DNA from: Rhizobium sp. CG5
GTDB taxonomy: Bacteria > Pseudomonadota > Alphaproteobacteria > Rhizobiales > Rhizobiaceae
Length of the DNA stretch: 64,000 nt
NCBI RefSeq assembly: GCF_023701945.1
Contig: NZ_JABAEF010000006.1
Coordinates: forward strand, 124,001-188,000
Direction of reading: 5' to 3'
Of this stretch, positions 16,891 through 25,817 are shown in pieces. The position numbers were made by a program, and so were the translations under genes. The notes beneath the pieces are model-generated. The model searched no databases. It was not told the origin of the DNA and saw nothing but the letters and a program-made list of their open reading frames with translations. Position 1 is the stretch's first letter. Each line of letters opens with the position of its first letter.

Positions 16891-17550
16891 GTGAGAGTTC
16901 TGTTGATCGAAGACGACGCCATTCTCGGGGAGGCGGTTCGCGACCATGTGACCAACGGCGGTCATGCGGTCGACTGGATGCAGACGCTGGACGATGCGCG
17001 CGGTTCGCTGCGGGCCGTCAGTTACGGCCTCATCCTGCTCGACCTTCGCCTGCCGGATGGCTCCGGCATCGGCCTGCTGAAGACCTTGCGCCAGAATGGC
17101 GATACCACGCCGGTGATCATCCTGACGGCTCACGACCAGATCTCCGACCGGATCGAGGGGCTGAATTGCGGCGCCGACGACTATCTGGTCAAACCCTTCA
17201 ATCTGGGCGAACTGACGGCGCGCATGCTGGCCGTCGCAAGGCGCTATGGCGGTAGCGCAGTACCGCTCGTGCATGTCGGAAATCTTGTCATCAATGCCGG
17301 CGACCGCCGCGTGCTGGCCGATGGCCAGGAGGTCGTGCTGTCCGGCCGGGAATGGGCCGTGCTGGACGCACTGATCGCCCGCCCCGGCGCCGTCATTTCC
17401 AAGGCGCGCATCGAGGAAGCCCTCTATGCCTTCGGCTCGGAAATCGAAAGCAATACGGTCGAGGTCTATGTCAGCCGGCTGCGCAAGAAACTCGGCAAGG
17501 ACAATGTCGTGACCGTTCGTGGCGTCGGCTACAAGGTGGAGGAGCGCTGA
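16891..17550 (+). CDS. OmpR-family response regulator
   Basis: 219 residues: a receiver (about 1-115) with acidic residues Glu7-Asp8-Asp9 and phospho-acceptor Asp51 (LLDLRLPD), the switch Thr in ILTAHD and Lys in DYLVKPF. A winged-helix DNA-binding domain follows (about 125-217, NTVEVYVSRLRKKLG ... VRGVGYKVEE). It starts at GTG and its TGA overlaps the kinase ATG by one base, so the two are translationally coupled. It is divergent from the PepSY/cytochrome b561 operon across 200 bases and probably regulates it, as in QseB/PmrA-like systems. Confidence 0.94.
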   Translation: MRVLLIEDDAILGEAVRDHVTNGGHAVDWMQTLDDARGSLRAVSYGLILLDLRLPDGSGIGLLKTLRQNGDTTPVIILTAHDQISDRIEGLNCGADDYLVKPFNLGELTARMLAVARRYGGSAVPLVHVGNLVINAGDRRVLADGQEVVLSGREWAVLDALIARPGAVISKARIEEALYAFGSEIESNTVEVYVSRLRKKLGKDNVVTVRGVGYKVEER

Positions 17551-18899
17551 TGGCCCCGATACGCAGCAAGGCACGCAGCATGACGCGGCGACTGATCCTC
17601 TGGCTCACCGGCGCCATCACCGCCTTCTGGCTGCTGGCTGCCGGGCTTGGCGTCATGGTCATGCAGGACGAGTTCGGCGAGATCTTCGACAGCGCCCTGC
17701 AGGAAACCGCCGAACGCCTGATGCCGCTGGTGGTCGACGACCTGTTCCAGCGCGCCGAGGTGAGCGGTCCCCGGCAGCTTCAGGGCACGACCAAGCCCAA
17801 GGATGAAGAATATCTGACATACCAGGTGCGCGATGCCTCGGGCCGCGTTCTCCTGCACTCCCACGACGTGTCCGCCACCCCCTTCGAGGCGCCGCTCAAG
17901 CAGGGTTTCTGGCAGGGCGAGGTTTATCGCATCTATACCGCGGCCTCGGTCAGCGACACCGTCTTCGTGCAGGTGGCGGATTTCATGGGCCATCGACGCG
18001 AGGCGGCCATGGAGGGCGGCATGGCCCTGCTGCTGCCAGTGCTGCTGCTCGTTCCTCTCAGTGTCCTTGTGGTCTGGCTGATCGTCCGGCGGATGATCGC
18101 TCCGGTCAATGATCTTCGCCAGGCGATCGCCGGCAAGGACAGCGGCAATCTTGCAGACATGGAGCTTCCGGCACTGCCGACCGAACTGCAGCCGATCGCC
18201 CATTCTGTCAATCTGCTGCTGTCACGCCTGCGGGCAGCGCTCGATGCCGAGCGGGAATTCACCGCCAACAGCGCCCACGAGCTTCGAACGCCGATTGCCG
18301 GCGCCCTGGCGCAGACGCAGATGCTGATCGGCGAGTTGCGCGAGGGGCCGACCAAGAGCCGCGCCCGACAGATCGAGACCTCCCTGTCGAAACTGGCAAG
18401 ACTTGCCGAAAAACTGCTGCAACTGGCGCGGGCCGAAGCCGGGATCGGCGCCACCGAAGCGCCGATCGATCTCGCAGGGGTGCTGGACCTGGTGGTCACC
18501 GATTTCCAGAGGGCATCTTCCACGCCCGACCGCGTGCGCTATCAGCACCAGCCCGGTGCAGCACTGGTTCGACCTGTCAGCGAGGATGCCTTTGCCATCG
18601 TCATGCGCAACCTGATCGAAAATGCCCTGGTGCATGGCACGCCGGACGAGCCGGTCGAGATCCGCCTCGATCCCGACGGTGCCGTTTACGTGACCAACGG
18701 CGCAAAGCCGCTGTCCCAAAGCGACCTCGCCAGCATCCGCACCCGCTTCGGTCGTGGTACGACGACCAGACCCGGTTCCGGCCTCGGCCTGTCGATCATC
18801 GATCGTTTGCTGCCCCAGATGAACGGGCGGCTCGACATCCGCTCCCCCGCCGAAGGACGGTCCGATGGCTTCGAGGCGCGGCTGACATTTTCCGGCTGA
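17550..18899 (+). CDS. Sensor histidine kinase, partner of the OmpR-type regulator
   Basis: 449 residues. Two membrane segments (about 14-37 and 156-180) enclose a 118-residue periplasmic sensor domain. A HAMP-like linker (RRMIAPVNDLRQAI) leads to the H-box REFTANSAHELRTPIAG with phospho-acceptor His243, the N-box NLIENALVHG and the G-box RPGSGLGLSIIDRLLPQM. It fits the QseC/PmrB class. The start at 17550 overlaps the response regulator stop (TGATG). The longer open frame from 17352 lies inside the regulator gene and is rejected. Confidence 0.93.
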   Translation: MAPIRSKARSMTRRLILWLTGAITAFWLLAAGLGVMVMQDEFGEIFDSALQETAERLMPLVVDDLFQRAEVSGPRQLQGTTKPKDEEYLTYQVRDASGRVLLHSHDVSATPFEAPLKQGFWQGEVYRIYTAASVSDTVFVQVADFMGHRREAAMEGGMALLLPVLLLVPLSVLVVWLIVRRMIAPVNDLRQAIAGKDSGNLADMELPALPTELQPIAHSVNLLLSRLRAALDAEREFTANSAHELRTPIAGALAQTQMLIGELREGPTKSRARQIETSLSKLARLAEKLLQLARAEAGIGATEAPIDLAGVLDLVVTDFQRASSTPDRVRYQHQPGAALVRPVSEDAFAIVMRNLIENALVHGTPDEPVEIRLDPDGAVYVTNGAKPLSQSDLASIRTRFGRGTTTRPGSGLGLSIIDRLLPQMNGRLDIRSPAEGRSDGFEARLTFSG

Positions 18900-19055
18900 G
18901 CGTCCCCTCCTTCGCGATGCGACGGGACTGGATCCGCAGGTTTTGCCCTGCCTCGGCACCGCCCATTGCCATCCTGAGTTTAGTCTTGCCAGAATGCACG
19001 TCGCGGCGCATTGTTGCTCCATTAGATATGCCCAGGATATGCAGGTTCCAGGGGG

Positions 19056-19961
19056 ATGCGGATCATGCCGCACGTGTTGAAGGGCCGCGAATACAAGCTT
19101 CTCCTGAACCCCGCACGGTTTCAGGGAGAGACATTGCGCAAAGCCGCAAACGGCTTCTGGCGCGACCAGGTGAAACCCGTTATCGAGCGACGGCTGGACC
19201 ATCGCGATGGCGGTCTTGACCGCGCCGAGCGGCAGTTTGGTCCAGCCGAGGAACGCAGCGTCCGCTTCTGGGACACCAAGCATTGTACCTTGTCGATGGC
19301 CGATCTTGCCCTGCGCGAGCGGGCGACGGTCAAGGACGGGCATGGGGCCGCCAAGTCCGCGGAACTCACCTTGAAACTGCGCATGCCGGACTTCTTCGTC
19401 GTCGCGTCAACCCGGCTGACGGGCAGCGGTGACGCGGTCGAGACGAAGTTCGAGGAAGATATAGGGCCGCTCGAAATCGAGAGCCCCGACCCTTCCTCCG
19501 TCCTGCTGCCCGCTAGGCGATCCATTCGCAGCCGCTATTCCCTCTCCACATGCCTGACCGCCGATTGGGACCTGGCCAGCCATAGCCTTGGCGATCTGCA
19601 AACACGCTTCCCGACACTGGCGGACGTCATTGGCCGCTCCCATCAGGTGTTTGATCCCGGTTTGGCACTCGTCGGAGGCCCGATCATCCGCGAAGTGGTG
19701 TTCAAGGGCGCCCGCGTCCGGCTCGGCGAGGGTATCACCGGCGCCTTTACGCTGACCCGGTGGTTCTTCGAGGCATCCCAGACGAGCGGTGACATCGCCG
19801 AGATCTCCTTCACATGCGCGATCAACAAGGGGATCATGCCGGGTCGCGCAGCAAGACGGGCGCTGGCTTTGTTTGTCGGCCTACAGACCGATCTGGATGG
19901 ATGGGTGGAGACCCGTCATTCCAGCAAGACGTCCCTGGCCCTGCCGGGATCGTGTGCCTAG
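19056..19961 (+). CDS. Possible CYTH-like (triphosphate tunnel fold) protein
   Basis: 301 residues, no signal or membrane segment. I do not recognise it with certainty. Features that resemble CYTH/VTC-type domains are REYKLLL near the N-terminus (part of an ExExK-like strand), FWDTKHCTLSMADLALRER near 90 (like the YFDTxxxxLxxxGxxLR strand), ELTLKLRMPDFFVV near 120, and KFEEDI near 145. These proteins bind triphosphates or long phosphate chains. An alternative start three codons in (19065) is possible. It is 117 bases upstream of a phospholipase D-like gene on the same strand, and the two may form one operon. Confidence 0.55.
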   Translation: MRIMPHVLKGREYKLLLNPARFQGETLRKAANGFWRDQVKPVIERRLDHRDGGLDRAERQFGPAEERSVRFWDTKHCTLSMADLALRERATVKDGHGAAKSAELTLKLRMPDFFVVASTRLTGSGDAVETKFEEDIGPLEIESPDPSSVLLPARRSIRSRYSLSTCLTADWDLASHSLGDLQTRFPTLADVIGRSHQVFDPGLALVGGPIIREVVFKGARVRLGEGITGAFTLTRWFFEASQTSGDIAEISFTCAINKGIMPGRAARRALALFVGLQTDLDGWVETRHSSKTSLALPGSCA

Positions 19962-20078
19962 CAACGGCTGAGCAAGCCGGCAGTATCGCCAGCGCCGTGC
20001 ACGCCGCAGCTGTCATGAAAGCTTGAACACGCGGCAATAGAGTGCCGACCACAGGAGCCATTTCACGGAGACACGATC

Positions 20079-21875
20079 ATGCGGTTCCAATCGGATGAGA
20101 TAGGCGGCTACCGGGTCTATGCGGTGACCGGCACCAACACGGTGTCGTTTGCCATCGATTTCCGGCAGGCCGATACATCAGGCCTGCTCGGCTTTGCCAT
20201 CGAACGCACCGACCCTACGGAAGATCAGCGCTATTTCCTCTACGGTTTCAAAGTGTTCGAGGAGGTCGTGCCCCATCCGGACGAGACAACCTCGGTGACG
20301 ACCTTCAACCACCCTGTGCAGAGCTTCGTCCACGACGATTTTACCGCCAAACCGGGACGAAGTTATGAATACCGCTTCTTCCCGCTGAAGGGAAAGCCGA
20401 AGAACATCGACCGCTCGGCGCCGCCCATCTTGATCGCCGTTGAGACCGAGCCGCTGTTTTCCAATCAGGAGCACGACGTGTTCTTCAATCGCGGCGTCGC
20501 CAGCAGCCAGGCCTACCGGCGGGAATTCGAGAATAAACGGCCGGACGATCTGGAAGAACCGAAGCGCCAGAGGGCGCTCGACTGGCTGAGCCGCGACCTC
20601 GACGAGGCTATGCTGCGCTTCATCGCCCAGGCGAAGACGGGCGACACGCTGCTGTGCTGCTTCTACGAATTCCGCTTTGAGCCCGTCGTCAAGGCGCTCA
20701 AGCAGGCGCTCGACAATGGCGTCGATGTCCGCATCATCATCGATGCCAAGAACAATGAGACCCGCGACAAGGTCACTGGCAAGATCGTCAAGGAGAGCTT
20801 TCCTCGCACCGAAAACCTCGACCTGATCGACAAAACCGGCTTTCCCGCCGCCGCAATCATTCACCGCGAGGCACAGCCGGGCGATATCCAGCATAACAAG
20901 TTCATGGTCTGGCGGAACAAGGCGGGCACCGAGGAGGCGGTATGGACCGGCTCGACCAATCTTTCGGTCGGCGGTATCCATGGCCAGACCAATGTCGGCC
21001 ATTGGCTGCGCAACAGCGATGCTGCGGCGGCCTTTAAGGCCTATTGGCATGTCCTGTCGAGCGATCCAGGAAGCATGGGCAAGGACGATCCTGACGGTCG
21101 AAAGAAGACCAAGGAATTGCGGCGCCAGGTGATGGCGATCGGCCGGGCCCCGACGACCATCGCCGACATCGCCCAAGGTGTGACGCCGGTCTTCAGCCCG
21201 CGCTCCGGCCTCGACATGCTCGACCTCTATGCGGAACTGTTGGACAGTGCCGACCATCTCGCCTGCATCACGCTGGCCTTCGGGATCAGCGCCGTGTTCA
21301 AGGAGCGCCTCTCGGACAATCATGCCGGCAGCCATCTGGCCTTTTTCCTGCTGGAGAAAGAGGACAAGCCCAACCCGCGCAGCACGACACCCTTCGTGGC
21401 GCTGAATGCCCGCAACAATGTCTACAAGGCCTGGGGTTCCTATCTCCGCGAACCGCTCCACCAATGGGCCAGGGAAACCTCGGCCGGCCGCCTCGGCCTC
21501 AACCAGCATGTGAGCTTCATCCATTCGAAATTCCTGCTGCGCGATCCGCTCGGCGCCGATCCGATCGTCGTCACCGGCTCGGCCAATTTCAGTGAACCGT
21601 CAACCACCAGCAATGACGAGAACATGCTGATCATCCGCGGCAATCTGCGGGTCGCAGATATCTATTTCACCGAATTCAACCGGCTGTTCTTCCACTATTA
21701 TTTCCGCTCGGTGCAAGAGGCGACCAGCCGCCGCAGCGCGGGCGCCGCAGCGCCGCCGGCCGGCTTCAGCGCCTTCCTGGAACCCGATGACAGCTGGATC
21801 GCCAAATACGCGCCGGGCAGCCTGCGTCGCAAACGCGTCGAGACCTTCACCCACATGGCAGGCTTCGAAACATGA
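20079..21875 (+). CDS. Phospholipase D-like family protein
   Basis: 598 residues, no signal peptide. It has two PLD-type phosphodiesterase half-sites: HNKFMVWRNK...EAVWTGSTNLS (about 273-300) and HSKFLLRDPLGADPIVVTGSANFS (about 484-508). The second has the full HxKxxxxD pattern (Asp after LLR). The first has Trp-Arg-Asn after the lysine and lacks the Asp, which is common in bacterial PLD-like proteins. The N-terminal ~130 residues form an extra beta-rich domain of unknown type. The substrate (phospholipid, nucleic acid or other) cannot be read from the sequence. Confidence 0.85.
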   Translation: MRFQSDEIGGYRVYAVTGTNTVSFAIDFRQADTSGLLGFAIERTDPTEDQRYFLYGFKVFEEVVPHPDETTSVTTFNHPVQSFVHDDFTAKPGRSYEYRFFPLKGKPKNIDRSAPPILIAVETEPLFSNQEHDVFFNRGVASSQAYRREFENKRPDDLEEPKRQRALDWLSRDLDEAMLRFIAQAKTGDTLLCCFYEFRFEPVVKALKQALDNGVDVRIIIDAKNNETRDKVTGKIVKESFPRTENLDLIDKTGFPAAAIIHREAQPGDIQHNKFMVWRNKAGTEEAVWTGSTNLSVGGIHGQTNVGHWLRNSDAAAAFKAYWHVLSSDPGSMGKDDPDGRKKTKELRRQVMAIGRAPTTIADIAQGVTPVFSPRSGLDMLDLYAELLDSADHLACITLAFGISAVFKERLSDNHAGSHLAFFLLEKEDKPNPRSTTPFVALNARNNVYKAWGSYLREPLHQWARETSAGRLGLNQHVSFIHSKFLLRDPLGADPIVVTGSANFSEPSTTSNDENMLIIRGNLRVADIYFTEFNRLFFHYYFRSVQEATSRRSAGAAAPPAGFSAFLEPDDSWIAKYAPGSLRRKRVETFTHMAGFET

Positions 21876-22030
21876 ACGGAATCCGATGGCAGCTGTCAAT
21901 TTCGCGATCGTTTTATGAACAATGCGTTCTCGTCGCATGGCTTTAAACCTTGGCGGAACAGCGCGATATAGAGCCCACACAACAAAGGGCCCGCCGCACT
22001 CATGGGGTTTGGCCCAAGGAGGCTTGAGCC

Positions 22031-22984
22031 ATGACATTGCAGCTGACCGGAATTCATCATCTGACCGCCATCACCGCCAATGCGCCGGAGAACCTGCGGT
22101 TCTACACCCAGACGCTCGGCCTGCGGCTGGTCAAGAAGACCGTCAACCAGGACGATACCAGCGCCTACCATCTGTTCTATGCCGATGGCGAAGCAACGCC
22201 CGGCACGGACCTTACCTTCTTCGACTGGCCGGTCGGCCGCGAACGCCGCGGCACCCACAGCATTTCCCGCACCGCCCTTCGGGTCGCAGGTGCCGAGACG
22301 CTTGCCTGGTGGAAGGCGCGTTTCGAGACGCTGAAGGTCACGGCCGGCGAGATCGCCACCATCGGCGACCGCCTGTCGCTCGATTTCGAGGATGGCGAAG
22401 GCCAGCGTTTCCGGCTGATCGATGACGGCGGCGTGGGCTCGTCGCAGCCCTGGGCCAAGAGCCCGGTGCCGGCCGAGCACCAGATCCGCGGCCTTGGCCC
22501 GATCACCATCAGCGTGCCGGATATCGCCAATACGGAAGCGGTTCTGACCAGCGTCATGAACATGACGGAAACCGGTTCTTACGCCGATCCGGATGGCGAG
22601 AGCATCGTGCATATCTTCTCGATGGGCGAAGGCGGACCGGCGGCCGAACTGCATATTGCCGTTCAGCCCAACCTGCCGGTGGCCCACCAGGGCGCGGGTG
22701 CCGTGCATCACGTCGCCTTCCGCACGCCGAATGTCGAGCAATTGACCCAGTGGGCCGAGCGCCTGCGCGGTTTCCGCCTGCCGTCGAGCGGAGAAGTCGA
22801 GCGCTACTATTTCCGGTCGCTCTATTTCCGCGAACCCAATGGCGTGCTGTTCGAAATCGCCACGGACGGTCCGGGCTTTGCCGTCGACGAGCCGATGGAG
22901 ACGCTGGGCGAAAGCCTGTCGCTGCCGCCTTTCCTGGAGCCGCGCCGCCAGTCGATCGAAGCCAAGCTCAAGCCGCTGGTCTGA
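22031..22984 (+). CDS. VOC-superfamily ring-cleaving dioxygenase-like protein
   Basis: 317 residues with two tandem vicinal-oxygen-chelate modules (about 5-130 and 155-290). Likely metal ligands are His in GIHHLTAIT (module 1), His in AVHHVAFRT and Glu in [10 protein letters not shown] (module 2). This spacing is shared by the MhqA/MhqO/LinE-like ring-cleaving dioxygenases acting on hydroquinone-type compounds. ATG at 22031 follows AAGGAGGCTTGAGCC. It stands alone, closed by a strong terminator. The aromatic or quinone substrate is inferred from family only. Confidence 0.88.
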   Translation: MTLQLTGIHHLTAITANAPENLRFYTQTLGLRLVKKTVNQDDTSAYHLFYADGEATPGTDLTFFDWPVGRERRGTHSISRTALRVAGAETLAWWKARFETLKVTAGEIATIGDRLSLDFEDGEGQRFRLIDDGGVGSSQPWAKSPVPAEHQIRGLGPITISVPDIANTEAVLTSVMNMTETGSYADPDGESIVHIFSMGEGGPAAELHIAVQPNLPVAHQGAGAVHHVAFRTPNVEQLTQWAERLRGFRLPSSGEVERYYFRSLYFREPNGVLFEIATDGPGFAVDEPMETLGESLSLPPFLEPRRQSIEAKLKPLV

Positions 22985-23009
22985 CCACCGAGGCTTTCAA
23001 ACCAACCCA

Positions 23010-23034
23010 CTGCCGGGAGCACTTCTCCCGGCAG
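23010..23034 (+). terminator. Terminator of the ring-cleaving dioxygenase gene
   Basis: Perfect 10-bp stem CTGCCGGGAG (23010-23019) / CTCCCGGCAG (23025-23034) with a CACTT loop, followed by TTAAAT. It lies 26 bases after the stop codon. The T run is short but the stem is strong. Confidence 0.75.
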
Positions 23035-23061
23035 TTAAATGCCAAACCGTGTCGCCTCCGC

Positions 23062-23450
23062 GCGTCATCCTCGGGCTTGAGCCACTGCTGTGCGGTTTAA
23101 ATTTGCGACGATTGGAAGGCCAGCTGGTTTTGGGTTTGTCTGGCGGCGGTTTGAGAAGCCGATCCGTGCGTCGACGGTGCATGAGGTTGGCGCGTACCAG
23201 ACGGGCGAAGGCGAGTGGGCTTGGCACGGTCTTCTGGTCGGCATGCGCCAATCGCAGGAGCAGGTAAGCGATCAGGGCGACAGCGATCTGGATGCGTACG
23301 GCATTTTCTGACGTGCCGAGGAAATGGCCGATCTTCAGCGTCTGCTTGACCCAGCGGAAGAACAGTTCGATCGCCCAGCGGCGCTTGTAGAGATCGGCGA
23401 TCTCGTGAGCCGGTGCATCGAGATCACTGCCGAGCGATCGTCGGCAGATT
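23062..23450 (-). pseudogene. IS4-type transposase remnant (C-terminal part)
   Basis: Reading the minus strand from 23450 gives ...LGSDLDAPAHEIADLYKRRWAI, then ELFFRWVKQTLKI, HFLGTSENAVRIQIAVALIA and YLLLRLAHADQK. YKRRWAIELFFRWVK matches the Y-(2)-R-(3)-E-(6)-K signature of IS4-family transposases. Only about the last 120 codons remain. There is no start, the first two catalytic acidic residues are absent, and no terminal inverted repeats were found. The right edge lies within a base or two of the stop codon of the ThDP enzyme (23449-23451). The frame runs to a stop at 22997, but the native C-terminus probably ends earlier. The segment near 23062-23082 (cgtcatcctcgggcttgag) resembles half of a rhizobial RIME-type palindrome. 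Confidence 0.85.
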
Positions 23451-25047
23451 ATTTCAGAAAGTCGGCATCCTCGCGAAGAAGGATAACAGTCGGGCCGTCT
23501 GCCGAATGGGCGGCTGTCACAGCCGTCTCGAGTTCGGCAAAGCTCTTGGGCTCGGCGGTCCTGCAGCCATAGGCGTCAGCGAGTTTGATGAAATCCGGAT
23601 TATGCTGGTTGACGCCGATGGTCGGAATGTCACGGGCGATCATGCCGTCGCGGATCTGGGCAAGGCTGTCGTTGTTCCAAAGGATGATGGCGAGCGGCAG
23701 CTTCTGTTCGACCGCCGTGCCGAGTTCCTGCAGGGTGAACTGGAAACCACCATCGCCGACGATCACAGCCACCGGCGTTTCGGGGCTAGCCAGCTTGCCG
23801 CCGATCGCGGCGGGCAGCGCATACCCGAGCGTGCCGTATCCGGCCGGGAAATGCCAGGTACGGGGCAGCATGCTACGGAAGAAAGCGTAGCCGGTATAAG
23901 CGAGTTGGGTCATGTCGGTATAGACGACAGCCTCATCGGGCATGGCGTTGCGAAGGCTGTCGAGGACGCGCACATGCTTCTTTTCAAGTGGGCTCAGACC
24001 CTCGCGCTCGGTGGCCCGGAGTTCGGCGATGGCGTTGGTATTCGAAAAACCCTTGGCGGGGGCGACCTTTTCGGTGATCGCGGCAACGGCGAGCCTTGAG
24101 TCCGATTCCATCGCGATTTCGGCGTCGTAATCGCGCACCAGCACAGCGGGGTCTATGTCAATGCGGATCATCTTGCCCATCATCGGCAGTGGCCCGTCGA
24201 GCCAGATATCGGGTTCGGCCAGTTCGGTGCCGATGCACAGCACGACATCGGCGGCTTCGACAAAGCCCTGGGTGGCACCGCGATCGATGGTGACTTCGAG
24301 TGCCAGCGGATGATTGTCAGGCAATATGCCCTTTGCAGCGATCGTCGGGACCACGGCGGCGCCGATCTTTTCGGCCAGTGCCCTGATTTCGGCGCTTGCG
24401 CGAACAGCACCTCCACCGGCAATGATCACGGGGCGTTTCGCACTATCGAGAAGTTTTGCCGCTTCCTCGACTTGCGCCAGATCGGGGCCGCGACGATGGG
24501 CGGTGGAACGGCGCGTTGCGGGCTTGCTGTCGGGAGCCTTGAACACGTCGAGCGGGATCGACAGATGCACCGGCCGGGCGCGGCCGCTTTCGAACAGGGC
24601 AAAGGCGCGGGCGATGTATTCGCGCACCTGTTCAGGGTCGGTCGCGGTTTCGGAAAAGGCGGTGATCGGGCGCGTGACTGCGGATTGGTCGGTAATCTCG
24701 TGCAGGCGACCCCGGCCCATGCCGAGATCCTTGTTGGCGGCCACCGAGGTGATGACCAGCATCGGAATGCTGTCGGAATAGGCCTGGCCGATCGGAGTCG
24801 CGGCGTTGGTGACGCCTGGGCCGGATATCAGGATGCAGACGCCGGGCTTGCCGGACATACGGGCATAGCCATCGGCCATGAAGCCGGCGCCCTGTTCATG
24901 GCGCACGCCGATATGGCGGATACCCGCCGCATCCATGCCGCGATAGGCTTCGAGCGTGTGAACGCCCGGCATGCCGAACACAGTATCAACGCCATAGGCT
25001 TTGAGGATCTGCATCAGGCGGCTGCCGCTGGACATTGTGTCGGTCAT
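23449..25047 (-). CDS. ThDP-dependent 2-oxo acid decarboxylase / acetolactate synthase-like enzyme
   Basis: 532 residues with the three thiamine-diphosphate enzyme domains: pyrimidine-binding (about 5-170) with catalytic Glu51 in VRHEQGAGFMADGYAR, central (about 190-325), and pyrophosphate-binding (about 370-530) with GDGGFQFTLQEL...LPLAIILWNN as the GDG...NN metal motif. It is closest in look to proteins annotated as 5-guanidino-2-oxopentanoate decarboxylases or acetolactate synthase large-subunit homologues. No small regulatory subunit is nearby, which favours a catabolic decarboxylase. It is the last gene of the GntR-headed operon. ATG at 25047 was chosen over the upstream frame (25194), which overlaps the aldolase gene. 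Confidence 0.88.
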   Translation of the reverse strand: MTDTMSSGSRLMQILKAYGVDTVFGMPGVHTLEAYRGMDAAGIRHIGVRHEQGAGFMADGYARMSGKPGVCILISGPGVTNAATPIGQAYSDSIPMLVITSVAANKDLGMGRGRLHEITDQSAVTRPITAFSETATDPEQVREYIARAFALFESGRARPVHLSIPLDVFKAPDSKPATRRSTAHRRGPDLAQVEEAAKLLDSAKRPVIIAGGGAVRASAEIRALAEKIGAAVVPTIAAKGILPDNHPLALEVTIDRGATQGFVEAADVVLCIGTELAEPDIWLDGPLPMMGKMIRIDIDPAVLVRDYDAEIAMESDSRLAVAAITEKVAPAKGFSNTNAIAELRATEREGLSPLEKKHVRVLDSLRNAMPDEAVVYTDMTQLAYTGYAFFRSMLPRTWHFPAGYGTLGYALPAAIGGKLASPETPVAVIVGDGGFQFTLQELGTAVEQKLPLAIILWNNDSLAQIRDGMIARDIPTIGVNQHNPDFIKLADAYGCRTAEPKSFAELETAVTAAHSADGPTVILLREDADFLK

Positions 25048-25082
25048 TTTGATATTCCATTCCCGGTGTCTTAAATATCTGT

Positions 25083-25817
25083 TCAGGGCTTCGCGGCGTC
25101 TTCGAGGCCCATCCAGATCGAGCCGTATTCGTCGGCCACGACCATCAGGCTCGCACCCAGTTCCTGTGCGAAGGCACGTTCCTTGCGCGACCATGCAGGC
25201 ATGATCCAGGGTTTGCCCGCCTTGGCAGCGGCAACGGCAATCTTCCTGAGATCGGCCTTGTCCTCGTCGGTATTTCTATAGGCGCCACGGCCGGAGTCGA
25301 GTGAGAGATCGCTCGGGCCCACGAACAGGCCGTCGACGGTGGGAAGCGCCAGGATCGCATCCACATCGCGCAGCGCGGCAGCGGACTCGATCATCGGATA
25401 GCAGCGCGTCTGAGCATTTTCGTTGTCGTAATACTCTGGCTTCACACCGCCATAGCGGGCAGGACGCGTGCCGGAAAAGCTGCGGGTACCGAGCGTGGGA
25501 TACTTGGCCGAGGCGGTCACCTTACGCGCATGTTGCACATCGCCGATATGGGGAATGATGACGCTGTCGGCCCCCATATCGAGCGCCTGCTGGATTGGAA
25601 TCGCTTCCGGGCCAAGCACCTTGCAATGCATCTTCATGCCCAGTGCCTTGCCGAGTGCGAGGATGCGGTCGAGTGCTTCGAGATCGAACAGGCCGTGTTC
25701 AATGTCGAGCACGATGTTGCGGTAGCCGATGTCATTGGCGATCTCGATCATCGCCTGATGCGGCGTGGAGAGCCAGATGGCTAGGTTTTCGATTCCGTCA
25801 GCCATGGGCGTTTTCAT
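25083..25817 (-). CDS. HpcH/HpaI-family aldolase
   Basis: 244-residue metal-dependent class II pyruvate aldolase/lyase. Visible motifs are NIVLDIEHGLFD near 36 (Glu metal site and His general base), GADSVIIPHIGD, YPMIESAAALRDVDAILALPTVDGLFVGPSDLSLD (metal Glu in MIES, then GPSDLS). The C-terminal region is slightly divergent. Members cleave 4-hydroxy-2-oxo acids into pyruvate plus an aldehyde. Start overlaps the end of the RraA-like gene by 20 bases, so the two are coupled. With the RraA-like protein and ThDP enzyme it suggests breakdown of a hydroxylated 2-oxo acid. Confidence 0.9.
   Translation of the reverse strand: MKTPMADGIENLAIWLSTPHQAMIEIANDIGYRNIVLDIEHGLFDLEALDRILALGKALGMKMHCKVLGPEAIPIQQALDMGADSVIIPHIGDVQHARKVTASAKYPTLGTRSFSGTRPARYGGVKPEYYDNENAQTRCYPMIESAAALRDVDAILALPTVDGLFVGPSDLSLDSGRGAYRNTDEDKADLRKIAVAAAKAGKPWIMPAWSRKERAFAQELGASLMVVADEYGSIWMGLEDAAKP

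Noticed and set aside
20178..21524. 448-codon minus-strand frame
   Set aside because: Antisense to the phospholipase D-like gene, which has two catalytic half-sites; no domain in the antisense frame.
24310..25074. 254-codon plus-strand frame
   Set aside because: Antisense to the ThDP enzyme with its clear GDG...NN motif.
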